Origin: Bacillota bacterium
Lineage (GTDB): Bacteria; Bacillota; Clostridia; Christensenellales; SZUA-584
Assembly: GCA_023415915.1 (NCBI GenBank)
Contig: JAEZIZ010000100.1
Span: forward strand, 1 to 64,000
Direction of reading: 5' to 3'
Length of the DNA stretch: 64,000 nt
A model generated the notes under the pieces. That model saw only the letters and a list, made by a program, of their open reading frames with translations. It made no database searches and was not told the origin of the DNA. A program made the translations under genes and the position numbers. This document shows, in pieces, positions 34,092 through 42,710 of this stretch; position 1 is the stretch's first letter, and every line of letters starts with the position of its first letter.

Positions 34092-35441
34092 CTATATAAG
34101 CACTTCCAGCGCGTCGAACACGCTGGCGGCTCCGTGTACACTCATTCCTTGAGGTATGCTCAAGCCTTTTAAGTTCGTCTTGGGTATGACGGCGTTTTTA
34201 AAACCCATCTTGGCGCACTCCAAAAGGCGCTTTTCGATCTGCGATACGGCCCTCACTTCGCCTGTCAGCCCTACCTCTCCCATAGCTACAGTATCGCTTA
34301 TAGGCTTGTCCCTGAAGCTTGATACAATGCTCGCAGCCATCGCAAGGTCCGCCGCCGGTTCCGTGAGCCGGAGGCCTCCCGCAACGTTGAGGTATACGTC
34401 CTGATTGTAAAGCTTTAGGCCTATGCGCTTTTCGAGCACCGCTATAATGAGCGCCATCCTGTTGTAGTCGAGCCCCGCGCCCATGCGTCTCGGCATCTGG
34501 AACGACGTGGCCGACACGAGCGCCTGTATCTCGAGCAGCATGGGGCGCGTGCCTTCCATCGCCGGGTAAACGCACGAGCCGGAAGCGTCTTTCGCGCGTT
34601 CGCCCAGCAGCACCTCCGAAGGGTTTTTAACCTCCTTCATGCCGTCCTCGCGCATGTCGAAAACGCCTATCTCGTTAGTCGAGCCGAACCTGTTTTTAAC
34701 GGCGCGCAGTATCCTGAAAGTGCCCTGCCGCTCGCCCTCGAAATACAGCACAGTGTCCACCATATGTTCAAGCAGCCGCGGCCCCGCTATCGCGCCTTCC
34801 TTAGTGACGTGCCCTATTATGAATACTGCCGCGCCGCTCGTCTTTGCCTCTCTAGTGAACTGCGACGCGCATTCCTTTATCTGGCTTACGCTGCCCGCCG
34901 AAGGAGTCAGCCTTGCCGAGTACATAGACTGTATCGAGTCGACGACCACAAAATCGGGGGATGTTTCGCGCATCCTCTGTATGCAGTTCGTTATCTCCGT
35001 TTCCGCAAGCATCAGTATGTCTCCGCTTGCGCCCAGCCTGCCCGCGCGCAGCCTCACCTGGCGCAGCGATTCCTCGCCGGATATGTAAAGCACCTTTCTG
35101 CCCTGCCTCGCGAGCGAGTCGGCAACCTGCAGCAGCAGCGTCGATTTGCCTATGCCCGGCTCGCCGCCTGCCAGCACTACCGAGCCTTCCACTATGCCCG
35201 ACCCTAAGACGCGGTCAAGCTCGGCAAATCCGGTAGGCCATCTGTCTGTAATTTCAAGCGACATGTCTTTTAAGTATACCGCGGCTTCTCCCGCGGGAAC
35301 GCTCTTCGCGCCTTTTACGGGAGCAAGCACCTGCGTTTCCTCCAGCGTGTTCCAAGCCCTGCACGACGGGCATTGCCCCAGCCATTTCGCGCTTTCATAG
35401 CCGCACTCGCCGCATATGAAAACGGTTTTATCCTTTGCCAT
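34092..35441 (-). CDS. radA: DNA repair protein RadA
   Basis: This 449-residue protein has the N-terminal zinc finger CGECGYESAKWLGQCPSC, Walker A GGEPGIGKSTLLLQ, the RadA-specific KNRFGSTNEIG and a C-terminal Lon-like domain with VGLTGEVRAVSQIEKRL. It is a RecA-like DnaB-type helicase that aids branch migration in recombination. It is complete and normal in length. It precedes the DUF6512 gene on the same strand. The start at 35441 has a GGGGAG-type site. Confidence 0.96.
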   Translation of the reverse strand: MAKDKTVFICGECGYESAKWLGQCPSCRAWNTLEETQVLAPVKGAKSVPAGEAAVYLKDMSLEITDRWPTGFAELDRVLGSGIVEGSVVLAGGEPGIGKSTLLLQVADSLARQGRKVLYISGEESLRQVRLRAGRLGASGDILMLAETEITNCIQRMRETSPDFVVVDSIQSMYSARLTPSAGSVSQIKECASQFTREAKTSGAAVFIIGHVTKEGAIAGPRLLEHMVDTVLYFEGERQGTFRILRAVKNRFGSTNEIGVFDMREDGMKEVKNPSEVLLGERAKDASGSCVYPAMEGTRPMLLEIQALVSATSFQMPRRMGAGLDYNRMALIIAVLEKRIGLKLYNQDVYLNVAGGLRLTEPAADLAMAASIVSSFRDKPISDTVAMGEVGLTGEVRAVSQIEKRLLECAKMGFKNAVIPKTNLKGLSIPQGMSVHGAASVFDALEVLI

Positions 35442-35518
35442 GCGCGCCTCCCCAAAGGTATTCTATACGACAATATTATACGTTTTGGGACGTTTGCACA
35501 ATAGCGGGGGTAAACAGC

Positions 35519-35550
35519 AAAAAGCTTCGGAGAAATCCCCGAAGCTTTTT
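35519..35550 (-). terminator. Terminator of the EF-hand protein gene, likely bidirectional
   Basis: AAAAAGCTTCGG and CCGAAGCTTTTT form a 12-bp stem around AGAAATCC, 24 bases after the stop at 35575. Confidence 0.85.
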
Positions 35551-35574
35551 ATAAAGATGGGTGTATAATTAATC

Positions 35575-36597
35575 TTATATCACAAGGTCTATGTGGTGTA
35601 TCGTGCCGGCGCTTCCGTCTTCACGAATGAACACCGAACTTGATTTCATCTCGCCGTGTTCGGCCGCTTCGTCCTTTATGTCAAACTGCGTTCCCGTCTC
35701 GCCCAGGTAAATTGCGCCTATCCCTAAGTCTCCCAGCTTAAAAGTCATCTTCTGGCCGTCCTGAGAGGTGGTAAGTACCGAAAGCTTGCTGAACACTTCG
35801 TCGTTTTCATCTATCCATCCGTTGCCGTCGCCGTCGTAATCGCGAAGCTCCTCAAAACCGTTGCCTTTTGTCGGCCCGAAAAGCTCGCTGCCGTTATTAA
35901 TAACGCCGTCTTCGTTTTTGTCGAGCGCCAGGAAGCCGCTGCCCTCCTCCGGCATAGAGATGTTCTCTTCCTTGCCGTCGGAATCAATATCAAATGCCGC
36001 TTTAATACGGCTGAACTTGGGCAAGCCCGTCCTGCCGAACACTACGACGAGCGGATCGACTTTTGGTGAGCCCATCTGCACGTTTACGTAATGCTCGTTT
36101 ACATATTCCCGTGACATTATGAATTCAAGATTGAACGCTACGGAGCGTCCGTCGGAAGTAGTGACCGTTCCGGAAGCGCTGAACCGCAGGTTCTCGGACT
36201 CTTTTGTTACTTCTTTAAACTCATACACGAGTCCCCAGTTATCTCTTGGCTGTTCGACTTTTATATACTTATCCGAAACGTTGTATACAGGCAGTCCGGA
36301 ATCAATGTTTATCTTCGGAGACCGTAGCCTGAAGGTCTTTCCGGTAAGCTGATACAGAAAATCCTCGATAAGCTTCAGCTTTATCTCGGTTTCTTCGCTT
36401 CCCGAAACCTCTTCGTCGAAGTCAAAACGAATCTGTCCGGGCGATATAGACGTATTCGAACCAATGTCCAGAACGAACGCCGGATCTTCTGCGAAGTTTT
36501 CGCCGCTTGAGAATATTTCAAGCCTCTGCGAAACCTCCTTACTTGACTCGATTGTATGCGCACTCTTAGTCTGAATGCTTGCGTCTGCAATTTTCAT
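35575..36597 (-). CDS. EF-hand / RTX-associated calcium-binding protein
   Basis: This 340-residue protein starts MKIADASIQTKSAH behind GGAGGG; the frame is open 25 codons upstream without support. The N-terminal 200 residues are beta-rich and unrecognised. The C-terminal part carries three Asp-rich loops: DIDSDGKEENI, DKNEDGVINNGSELFG and DYDGDGNGWIDENDEVF. The NGSELFGPT ... DYDGDG order is that of the module seen beside RTX repeats in Gram-negative exoproteins, but here it occurs without RTX repeats and without a signal peptide. It likely binds calcium. No partner is evident. Confidence 0.72.
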   Translation of the reverse strand: MKIADASIQTKSAHTIESSKEVSQRLEIFSSGENFAEDPAFVLDIGSNTSISPGQIRFDFDEEVSGSEETEIKLKLIEDFLYQLTGKTFRLRSPKINIDSGLPVYNVSDKYIKVEQPRDNWGLVYEFKEVTKESENLRFSASGTVTTSDGRSVAFNLEFIMSREYVNEHYVNVQMGSPKVDPLVVVFGRTGLPKFSRIKAAFDIDSDGKEENISMPEEGSGFLALDKNEDGVINNGSELFGPTKGNGFEELRDYDGDGNGWIDENDEVFSKLSVLTTSQDGQKMTFKLGDLGIGAIYLGETGTQFDIKDEAAEHGEMKSSSVFIREDGSAGTIHHIDLVI

Positions 36598-36778
36598 ATT
36601 GGATCCCTCCAAAATAACGGCTTTGTCAATCCTTGACACCGATAAAATACACCTCATATATAGTATCGACAAATTAAAACTTAACTTTAGCTTTTTTTAT
36701 TTTTTTATTGATATAATTTTGAAAATATAATAGAAAAAGCGCTAAAACATCGATAAACGCTGGGGGATATAATAGAAT

Positions 36779-36799
36779 AGAGCCGCTTCGTGCGGCTCT
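36779..36799. repeat. Hairpin AGAGCCGC ... GCGGCTCT
   Basis: A perfect 8-bp stem with a TTCGT loop, 22 bases after an AT-rich stretch. The same GAGCCGC stem reappears in the longer palindrome at 36936-36974. No gene is seen in 36598-36990. Confidence 0.6.
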
Positions 36800-36890
36800 C
36801 GAGACTGTCAAAAAGGTACATATGCATTCAGTCAGCTTCGCTTGATGGAGCGTTAGCGACTAAAGGATCTCTCTTCTTTAAAGTACTTCC

Positions 36891-36920
36891 CATGGGATTC
36901 CTCGCAAGCTCGGAATGACA
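36891..36920 (+). repeat. Family B half-element
   Basis: CATGGGATTCCTCGCAAGCT followed by CGGAATGACA is closely similar to the half copy at 21961-21992. Confidence 0.6.
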
Positions 36921-36935
36921 AATTGAGGTTTATCG

Positions 36936-36974
36936 ACACAAATAAGAGCCGCATTTCGCGGCTCTTATTTGTGT
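36936..36974. terminator. Perfect 17-bp palindrome, candidate terminator of hsp20
   Basis: ACACAAATAAGAGCCGC and its exact inverse flank a 5-base loop, 17 bases after the hsp20 stop codon. The U-tract is weak, so termination is inferred from position and stem strength. Confidence 0.6.
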
Positions 36975-36990
36975 TGGTTGTGGCGATAGA

Positions 36991-37380
36991 TTATTCTATC
37001 AAAATGCGTTTTTCGCTTGCTTCGGGCGCTTTCTTCGGCAGCGTTACATAGAGTATGCCGTCTTCCATCTTTGCGCTTATCTTCTCTTCGTCGATATCAT
37101 TAAGCTCAAAGCGCCTTATCATTTCGCCGGTAACCCTCTCTCTGCGCACGTACCCTTTCCTTTCCTCCGTCTTTTCCTCGTTCGCCTTTGCTCTTATCGT
37201 AAGTATACCGTTTTCGCAGATAAGCTCTACGTTTTCCTTTTTGACGCCCGGCATTTCAGCCTCAACGACGTAAGCGCCTTCCGTCTCTTTTATATCCGTC
37301 TTCATAGCGGGCGCGAAAAAATCCTCGCCTAAAAAGTCCCGCAGCAAGCCAAACGGCCTTTCATATCTTACAAGTGTCAT
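36991..37380 (-). CDS. Hsp20 / alpha-crystallin family small heat-shock protein
   Basis: This 129-residue protein has the alpha-crystallin domain (about 35-120): DIKETEGAYVVEAEMPGVKKENVEL, then the GILTIRAK turn and the closing EDGILYVTLPKKAPEA. The short N-terminal arm MTLVRYERPFGLLRDFL is typical of clostridial Hsp18-type chaperones, which hold unfolding proteins in large oligomers. The ATG at 37380 follows AGGAGG. A strong promoter precedes it; no CIRCE element is visible. Confidence 0.93.
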   Translation of the reverse strand: MTLVRYERPFGLLRDFLGEDFFAPAMKTDIKETEGAYVVEAEMPGVKKENVELICENGILTIRAKANEEKTEERKGYVRRERVTGEMIRRFELNDIDEEKISAKMEDGILYVTLPKKAPEASEKRILIE

Positions 37381-37417
37381 AGTATACAACCTCCTTGATA
37401 CTCTTATGTTTGATTGT

Positions 37418-37446
37418 ATATTAACACATAGGTCAAAGTAAGTCAA
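37418..37446 (-). promoter_or_regulatory. Promoter of hsp20 with direct repeats
   Basis: On the minus strand TTGACT (37446-37441) and TAATAT (37423-37418) are 17 bases apart. ACTTTGAC occurs twice just around the -35 box and might be a regulator site. Confidence 0.6.
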
Positions 37447-37569
37447 AGTCAGTTATAGGCCACCTGGCTTGTGTTAACCCCGTTTTCCGGCAATAAGCGC
37501 AATTAAATGAACTTACCATCTCTGACCTTTAGATATGTCATTTTTTCGGAGCTTATTGAGACTTTTTAA

Positions 37570-38058
37570 TTATTGATAATAAAGATTCAGCATTCGGACC
37601 GCGCGCGCTGCGTCATGCCCCGTGAGCCCTGTAATGCTGTTAATGCGTATCAGCCTTGAATTTATCTCTTTGTCGTTTAAATCCAAATCGTCAAGAACAA
37701 TAAAGCTGTCTACATCATTACGCATAGCCAGCCAGGCTTTTATCTCTTTTGCCTTAACCTTGCTGAACGCACTATTCTTACGTATATCTTCAGTACTAAA
37801 GTCTGGCGTCTTTCCAAAAAGCGTTATTCCAGACTCACGCAATGAATTATATAAACGGCACGCTTCTTCTGTTAAGGGTTGCATATCGTCGCCAAATCGG
37901 AGTTTCCATCCGGACGACAGCACAATTAGAGCCTTCGTTTTATCTATTATCTCTTTTAGTACAGCTACATTTTTTCTGTCTATTAATTGAGTTTCATTCG
38001 CTTCGAGGAAAGCGCCTTGGCTAAGAACGCCGTCCACGTCCAAGAATATTACTTTCAT
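37570..38058 (-). CDS. HAD-like domain protein (HAD_2 of the RNA-repair/Swiss-army-knife type)
   Basis: This 162-residue protein begins MKVIFLDVDGVLSQG, with the two catalytic aspartates of HAD motif I, then VLSSGWKLRF (motif II) and FIVLDDLDLND (acidic motif). The short layout with no cap matches the HAD domains classed with RNA-repair 'Swiss army knife' proteins (PF18143), whose substrates are unknown. The ATG at 38058 has a GGAAG-type site; a 23-codon extension upstream is not supported. A terminator separates it from the upstream aminotransferase gene. Confidence 0.78.
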   Translation of the reverse strand: MKVIFLDVDGVLSQGAFLEANETQLIDRKNVAVLKEIIDKTKALIVLSSGWKLRFGDDMQPLTEEACRLYNSLRESGITLFGKTPDFSTEDIRKNSAFSKVKAKEIKAWLAMRNDVDSFIVLDDLDLNDKEINSRLIRINSITGLTGHDAARAVRMLNLYYQ

Positions 38059-38090
38059 ATTGCTTCTTCCACTGACAATACCGCAATAAG

Positions 38091-38116
38091 AAAAGCTGCG
38101 GTAGTTTTCCGCAGCC
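38091..38116 (-). terminator. Terminator of the aminotransferase gene
   Basis: On the minus strand GCTGCGG and CCGCAGC pair around AAAACTA, followed by TTTTCTT. Confidence 0.8.
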
Positions 38117-38131
38117 TCTCGATTCATATTG

Positions 38132-39304
38132 TTACAGTTCCGTAATAAAGCTTTTTATGCGCGCAAGAGCCTCTTTAAGGTTGGCAAGCGACGACGCGTA
38201 AGAGCACCTTATATAGTTGCCCATTCCTTCGCCGAACGCCGTGCCGGGCACGCACGCCACTTTCTTCTCGAACAGCAGCCGCTTGCAGAACTCTTCCGAA
38301 TCCAGCCCCGTGCTGCTTATATTCGGGAATATGTAGAACGCTCCGAGCGGCTCGAAGCAGTGAAGCCCCATTTCGTTGAGCGACGTATACATCAGCTTCC
38401 TGCGCCTGTTATATTCCGCAGTCATTCTGCGCACATTTGGAAAGCCGTGGCTGCACTCGTACCGCATAGCCTCTACGCCGGCGTCCTGGCTGAACACCGA
38501 AGCACACAGCATCGAATACTGGTGAATCTTCACCATCGCGTCAATCAGCGGTTTTGGCCCCGCGGCGTACCCAAGGCGGAATCCCGTCATCGCAAAAGCC
38601 TTTGAAAAGCCGTTTATCACTATAGTGCGCTCCTGCATGCCGGGCAGCGACGCTATAGAGCAGTGCTTGCCTCCGTATGTAAGCTCGCAGTACACCTCGT
38701 CGGTTATTACAAGCAGGTCATGTTCCACTATTATCGGAATTATCTTCTCGTAGTCTTCCCTGGTCATTATAGCGCCCGTAGGATTGTTGGGGAACGGCAC
38801 CACAATGGCCTTAGTTCTGCTTGTGATGTTATCAAGCAGACTTTCCGGCTTAAGCCTGAAGTTTTCCTCTTCCTTGAGCACCATGGGCACCGGTTTCCCG
38901 CCCGCGAAGCTCACGCCCGGCATATAGGATACGTACGACGGCGCCGGTACGAGCACCTCGTCGCCCGGGTTCATTATAGCGCGGAAAGCAAGGTCGAGCG
39001 CCTCGCTCGCCCCTACGGTAACGACTATCTCGTTAAGCGCGTACTCAAGGCCGAAGCGCAGCTCCAGGTATTTAATTATCTCTTTTCTCAGATCCGTTGA
39101 ACCGTGATTGGACGTATAATGCGTACGCCCCGATTCAAGAGCATATATTGCGCTTTCGCGTATGTTCCACGGCGTATCAAAATCAGGTTCGCCTACACCC
39201 AGCGATATGCAGTCCTTCATCTCGCTCGCGATATCGAAAAACTTGCGTATGCCCGAAGGCGGCACGTTTTTGACTACGGTCGATATATAGTCTTCCGGTT
39301 TCAC
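38132..39304 (-). CDS. PLP-dependent aminotransferase (aspartate/aromatic type, PatA-like)
   Basis: This 390-residue fold-type I aminotransferase has the start SGIRKFFDIASEMKDCISLGVGEPDFDTPW, the PNNPTGAI motif, ITDEVYCELTY and the PLP lysine in INGFSKAFAMTGFRLGYAAG. It is complete. The substrate cannot be read from the sequence; relatives act on aspartate, aromatic or branched amino acids. It overlaps an upstream Lrp-type regulator by four bases (ATGA), so the regulator may respond to the same amino acid. Confidence 0.92.
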   Translation of the reverse strand: MKPEDYISTVVKNVPPSGIRKFFDIASEMKDCISLGVGEPDFDTPWNIRESAIYALESGRTHYTSNHGSTDLRKEIIKYLELRFGLEYALNEIVVTVGASEALDLAFRAIMNPGDEVLVPAPSYVSYMPGVSFAGGKPVPMVLKEEENFRLKPESLLDNITSRTKAIVVPFPNNPTGAIMTREDYEKIIPIIVEHDLLVITDEVYCELTYGGKHCSIASLPGMQERTIVINGFSKAFAMTGFRLGYAAGPKPLIDAMVKIHQYSMLCASVFSQDAGVEAMRYECSHGFPNVRRMTAEYNRRRKLMYTSLNEMGLHCFEPLGAFYIFPNISSTGLDSEEFCKRLLFEKKVACVPGTAFGEGMGNYIRCSYASSLANLKEALARIKSFITEL

Positions 39305-39795
39305 GGGGAGATCACCAGCCTTTCCTTCTCTTCCTTCTCGGTCATAATAACGCCCAGTTCCTTATACTTGCGCATTATAAAGTGCGTTACGGTGCTTGCG
39401 ACGCCTTCGAGCACCGCGAGCTTTTCAAACACGAACTGCGATATCTGCTTCATGTTCTGCGCGTGTACTATTACCGCGAGGTCGTACGTCCCCGACATAA
39501 GGTATACCGACTTTACCTCGTCGAATTTGTATATCCTCTCGGCAAGATCGTCATACCCCAGCCCCCGTTTTGGGACAACCTTAACTTCTATGAGCGCTTC
39601 CGCATCCTCGGTCTTCGTCTTTTCCTTGTTGATAATTGCCGTGTATTTGACTATGACCTTGTCGTTTTCCAGCTTTTCGACCGCTTTTTTTACGTCCGCC
39701 GCTGCCGCGCCTGTCATCGCCGCAATATCTTCGACGGTAGTCTTCGCGTCGTTCTCCAGAATCTCCAGTATCTCGTTTTTGAGTGAATCGCTCAT
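39301..39795 (-). CDS. Lrp/AsnC-family transcriptional regulator
   Basis: This 164-residue protein has an N-terminal winged helix (KNEILEILENDAKTTVEDIAAMTG; residues 1-55) and a C-terminal RAM ligand-binding domain (ALIEVKVVPKRGLGYDDLAERIYKF ... YLMSGTYDLAVIVHAQ). It is likely an amino-acid-responsive regulator of the aminotransferase gene, with which it is translationally coupled. The start at 39795 has GGGGGA 8 bases upstream. Confidence 0.92.
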   Translation of the reverse strand: MSDSLKNEILEILENDAKTTVEDIAAMTGAAAADVKKAVEKLENDKVIVKYTAIINKEKTKTEDAEALIEVKVVPKRGLGYDDLAERIYKFDEVKSVYLMSGTYDLAVIVHAQNMKQISQFVFEKLAVLEGVASTVTHFIMRKYKELGVIMTEKEEKERLVISP

Positions 39796-40021
39796 ATGGT
39801 CAGTCCCCCTATGGTACTTGTAGCTTTTCCGTGTATTCTACCACCTAAACGATAAGCGAGTCAACGCATTAATGGCGTTTTCTGGCTTGGCATTAGATTA
39901 TATTATCATTTTAGCAGCCTAAACGCGAAGTATCAGGCATTAATATGGTATACAGGAATTTCCGTATGCGTGTAGAATATAACATTAAGATAATTTTTAT
40001 ATATAACGAAAGGATGTAAAT

Positions 40022-40543
40022 ATGGCTGATAATTCGACAACACCCGACAAGGAGAGAGCCGCTGTTTGCGGGCTTTTCTGCCCCTCGTGCACTATATATA
40101 TCGCCACGCACGAAGACCCTCTGCGGCTGAAAGTACTCGCCGAACGCATGGGCCTTCCTGAAAGCGAGCTTGAGTGCGACGGCTGCCGCTCCCAGCGTCT
40201 GAACATATTCTGCCGGAAGAGGTGCAAGATGAAAGCATGCGCTTCAGAAAAAGGCATAGAGTTCTGCGGCGAGTGCGGCGAATACCCCTGCAAAGAGCTT
40301 ATTGACTTCCAGTCCCAGATGCCGCACCGCAAGGAGCTGTGGAACTCGCTTGAGCGCATAAACGAAGCGGGCTGGGAGACGTGGTACTCTGAGATGGAAG
40401 CGCTCTATTCGTGCGAATGCGGAACGATAAACTCCGCCTACGACTTCAAATGCCGCAAGTGCGGCGCCGAGCCGAGCTGCAAATACGTTGGCTCGTACGG
40501 CGACGATGTGCAAAAATATCTTTCCGGCGAACTTAACGTATAG
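40022..40543 (+). CDS. DUF3795 Cys-rich protein
   Basis: This 173-residue protein has the DUF3795 start VCGLFCPSCTIYIATH, then CDGCRS, CRKRCKMKAC and FCGECGEYPCKEL, and a second zinc ribbon (CECG ... CRKC) near residues 142-158. The first part is the DUF3795 module, common in anaerobes and of unknown role; the second part looks like an added rubredoxin-like zinc ribbon. It is divergently transcribed from the Lrp gene. The ATG at 40022 follows AAAGGA. Confidence 0.87.
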   Translation: MADNSTTPDKERAAVCGLFCPSCTIYIATHEDPLRLKVLAERMGLPESELECDGCRSQRLNIFCRKRCKMKACASEKGIEFCGECGEYPCKELIDFQSQMPHRKELWNSLERINEAGWETWYSEMEALYSCECGTINSAYDFKCRKCGAEPSCKYVGSYGDDVQKYLSGELNV

Positions 40544-40552
40544 AGACGAAAT

Positions 40553-40580
40553 AAGGGAGGATCGGTGCGTCCTCCCTTTT
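40553..40580 (+). terminator. Terminator after the DUF3795 gene, likely bidirectional
   Basis: AAGGGAGGA and TCCTCCCTT form a 9-bp stem around TCGGTGCG, followed by TTA. It also lies 8 bases past the end of the opposite pseudogene. Confidence 0.8.
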
Positions 40581-40587
40581 ATGTGCA

Positions 40588-41972
40588 CTACTTCTCTCTA
40601 TGTTCTTTCAATCGCTGTTCAAACTCGTGCGAGCGCATCCTTAAGTCTATGCTTGAACCGTCTATCGCGTTTACCGCAAAAACGCTCTTCCATTCATCGA
40701 TCACCTTGCTTTTATAATCGACATAAAATGTATAATAGACGAGCCATGTAGGGGAAAGCGTCTGGTGCTGTAGGTCGTCTTTTATAGGCACAAGCACATT
40801 CGCTAGCATTACTCTGTCAACGGATATGTCGCATTCTCCGTTTGCCCATCCGTCTTCAGCACTCTTTGAATAGCCGTATTTTATATTACTCTTTATCCTT
40901 TCCTTAACATCTTCAAACGGCAGCAGCGATACATTTTCGTTAAGCGTTTCAATTACCTCGATAGGGTCTGTCCAAGAAAAGAATTGTATACCGGTTTCAT
41001 CGACGTACACGGTTATCGTGTCCTGCCTCCACCTTTCCGTATATTCCTCCGAACGAAAATCCAGCAGACCTGTGAATTGCACTGTATTAAGATCAACAGG
41101 AATACTATTTCCATCATTTCTCGTTAATGTGAACTGCCACCCTTTCGATACTATCTCTGCCGTATACGTATATACGATTCGCGCTTTTTCATAAGCTGCT
41201 ATGCCGTAATCTTTTATGCCAAGTTCTAAACAAGCGCGTTCACTTTATCAAGCGCCTCTTCTTTGCTTATCTTTATATCTTCAATAGTCGCCCCCGCCGG
41301 TTCTCCAGGTATAGCCCCGCCGTCTTTAAGCCATGATTCGCCCTGAAGTACTCCATACTTTTCAGTAGTCATTGTTATACAGCTTTCCCTTGCACTGATA
41401 TGCATTCTTAAGCCCGAAGGTAAATAATATGTATTATTAAATGGAATGGCGTTGACTTTGTCGCCTACGGACCCGAAAACTTCTTCGGGCGCGTTTTTTA
41501 TCTGTCGTTCCAGTTCGGCGATGCGCTGCTTTTGCCCCTCGTATGGCTCCCACCTTGCGCCGTTATCGTCTTCAACATACATCCCTCTTTTTGCTGCTAT
41601 CAGTTGGTCCGACAATTCTTCCTTTGTATCTGACGTTTCTCTTACTCCCGTTGATTCCTTCGTAAAGTATCTTACTATTTTGTCCGCTGATTCGGCGTCA
41701 AACTCACGCTGCTTTACTTTATATACAGGGAATATATTCGTATCGGGCAGTATTAATTCTGCGTCTATCTTGCAGTTAAGACCGGGTATATCGTACTGCT
41801 CTTTCCACGCTGTTTCTTCCGTTACCGGCTTTGCCAAGGCGGGCGTGGACTGTATAGTTTCCTCCAGCTTGCCGTCCGCTTTGTTTACCACAACGGGCTT
41901 CTCCGGCGTCGGCTGGCATGAGGCGAGCAATACGGCAATCACCAGAACGGCGAGCGCGGCTTTAAGCTTCAT
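40588..41972 (-). pseudogene. DUF6034-like lipoprotein split by a frameshift
   Basis: The first half (41226-41972) encodes a signal ending LASC, lipobox cysteine at residue 19, then QPTPEKPVVVNKADGKLEET, the DUF6034 start, and stops at TAG (41228-41226) after EEALDKVNALV. The second half continues in another frame without a break: ELGIKDYGIAAYEK follows the stop directly, and runs to 40588 (with WSVFAVN-like end). A one-base loss in a T-run (GTTTTAGAA to GTTTAGAA on the minus strand) explains it. The family protein is about 450-460 residues. Ribosome slippage or a sequence error cannot be excluded. Confidence 0.72.
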
Positions 41973-42104
41973 GCGCTAACCCCTATCGTCATTGTAATTA
42001 TTGTTATTATATGGAACATCATAAGCTCATAGTATAACGGCGGGCTTCGATTATCAATTGCAGTAATCTATGCCTAAGATTGTTGTCATGAAGTTAAAGC
42101 AAAA

Positions 42105-42128
42105 GCGCCGCGTACTTATACGCGGCGC
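42105..42128 (-). terminator. Terminator of the zinc-ribbon gene, likely bidirectional
   Basis: GCGCCGCGTA and TACGCGGCGC pair around CTTA, with T-runs on both strands. Confidence 0.85.
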
Positions 42129-42176
42129 CTTGTTTTTAGGATTTTCACCTACCACCGAATTTTGTCGGCTTCCCTT

Positions 42177-42455
42177 TTAATAGCGGCTCCTCTTTGCCCT
42201 GAAGCAGTCGCTACAATATACAGGCCTCTCTCCAGTAGGCTGGAAAGGAACCATCGTGGTCGCTCCGCATTCCGCGCAAACCGCTTCGTGCATCGGGCGC
42301 TCTTCTCTCCTCTGGCGCTTTCTCTGATCACGGCAATTCGGGCATCTCTTGGGATCGTTTACATATCCCTTCTCCTGAAAGAATTCCTGCTCCGACGCCG
42401 TAAAATCAAATTCGGCTCCGCAGTCCACGCAAGTCAGTGTTCTGTCTTCAAACAT
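42177..42455 (-). CDS. Double zinc-ribbon protein (92 residues)
   Basis: The protein begins MFEDRTLTCVDCGAEFDFT and holds CVDC and CPNC (first ribbon) and CAEC and CSDC (second ribbon), with an Arg-rich bridge. The first half is a paralogue of the 56-residue protein at 2792-2962 (shared layout with EFF/FYQEKGY, NDP and RCP). It is a widespread clostridial family of unknown role. The ATG at 42455 follows AAAGGAG. A promoter is seen 200 bases upstream, leaving a long AT-rich leader with a hairpin. Confidence 0.85.
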   Translation of the reverse strand: MFEDRTLTCVDCGAEFDFTASEQEFFQEKGYVNDPKRCPNCRDQRKRQRREERPMHEAVCAECGATTMVPFQPTGERPVYCSDCFRAKRSRY

Positions 42456-42567
42456 GTTTTCTCCTTTAATTACTTTCCATGGTACATAAGCGAGATGATT
42501 CTTAACACCGGATAGGTTTTTGGAACACTACTTGGTTAGGATCAGCTTCTTTGACCATTGTATTATA

Positions 42568-42597
42568 TTATACGCAGCATCTTCATGCTGTGTATAA
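42568..42597. repeat. Hairpin in the leader of the zinc-ribbon gene
   Basis: TTATACGCAGCAT and ATGCTGTGTATAA pair (13 bp with one G-T pair) around CTTC. It may be an attenuator or mRNA stabiliser. Confidence 0.55.
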
Positions 42598-42650
42598 ATT
42601 ATAATATCATTTTATTTATATATAACTTGTTTATGGTCATATATGAACTA

Positions 42651-42679
42651 TATATATCATTTTTTTATGCATTAGTCAA
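42651..42679 (-). promoter_or_regulatory. Promoter-like element in the AT-rich leader
   Basis: On the minus strand TTGACT (42679-42674) and TATATA (42656-42651) are 17 bases apart, about 200 bases ahead of the zinc-ribbon gene. Confidence 0.45.
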
Positions 42680-42710
42680 CACTTGCGTTTTTAAGCGCGT
42701 TTTCGGGCTT

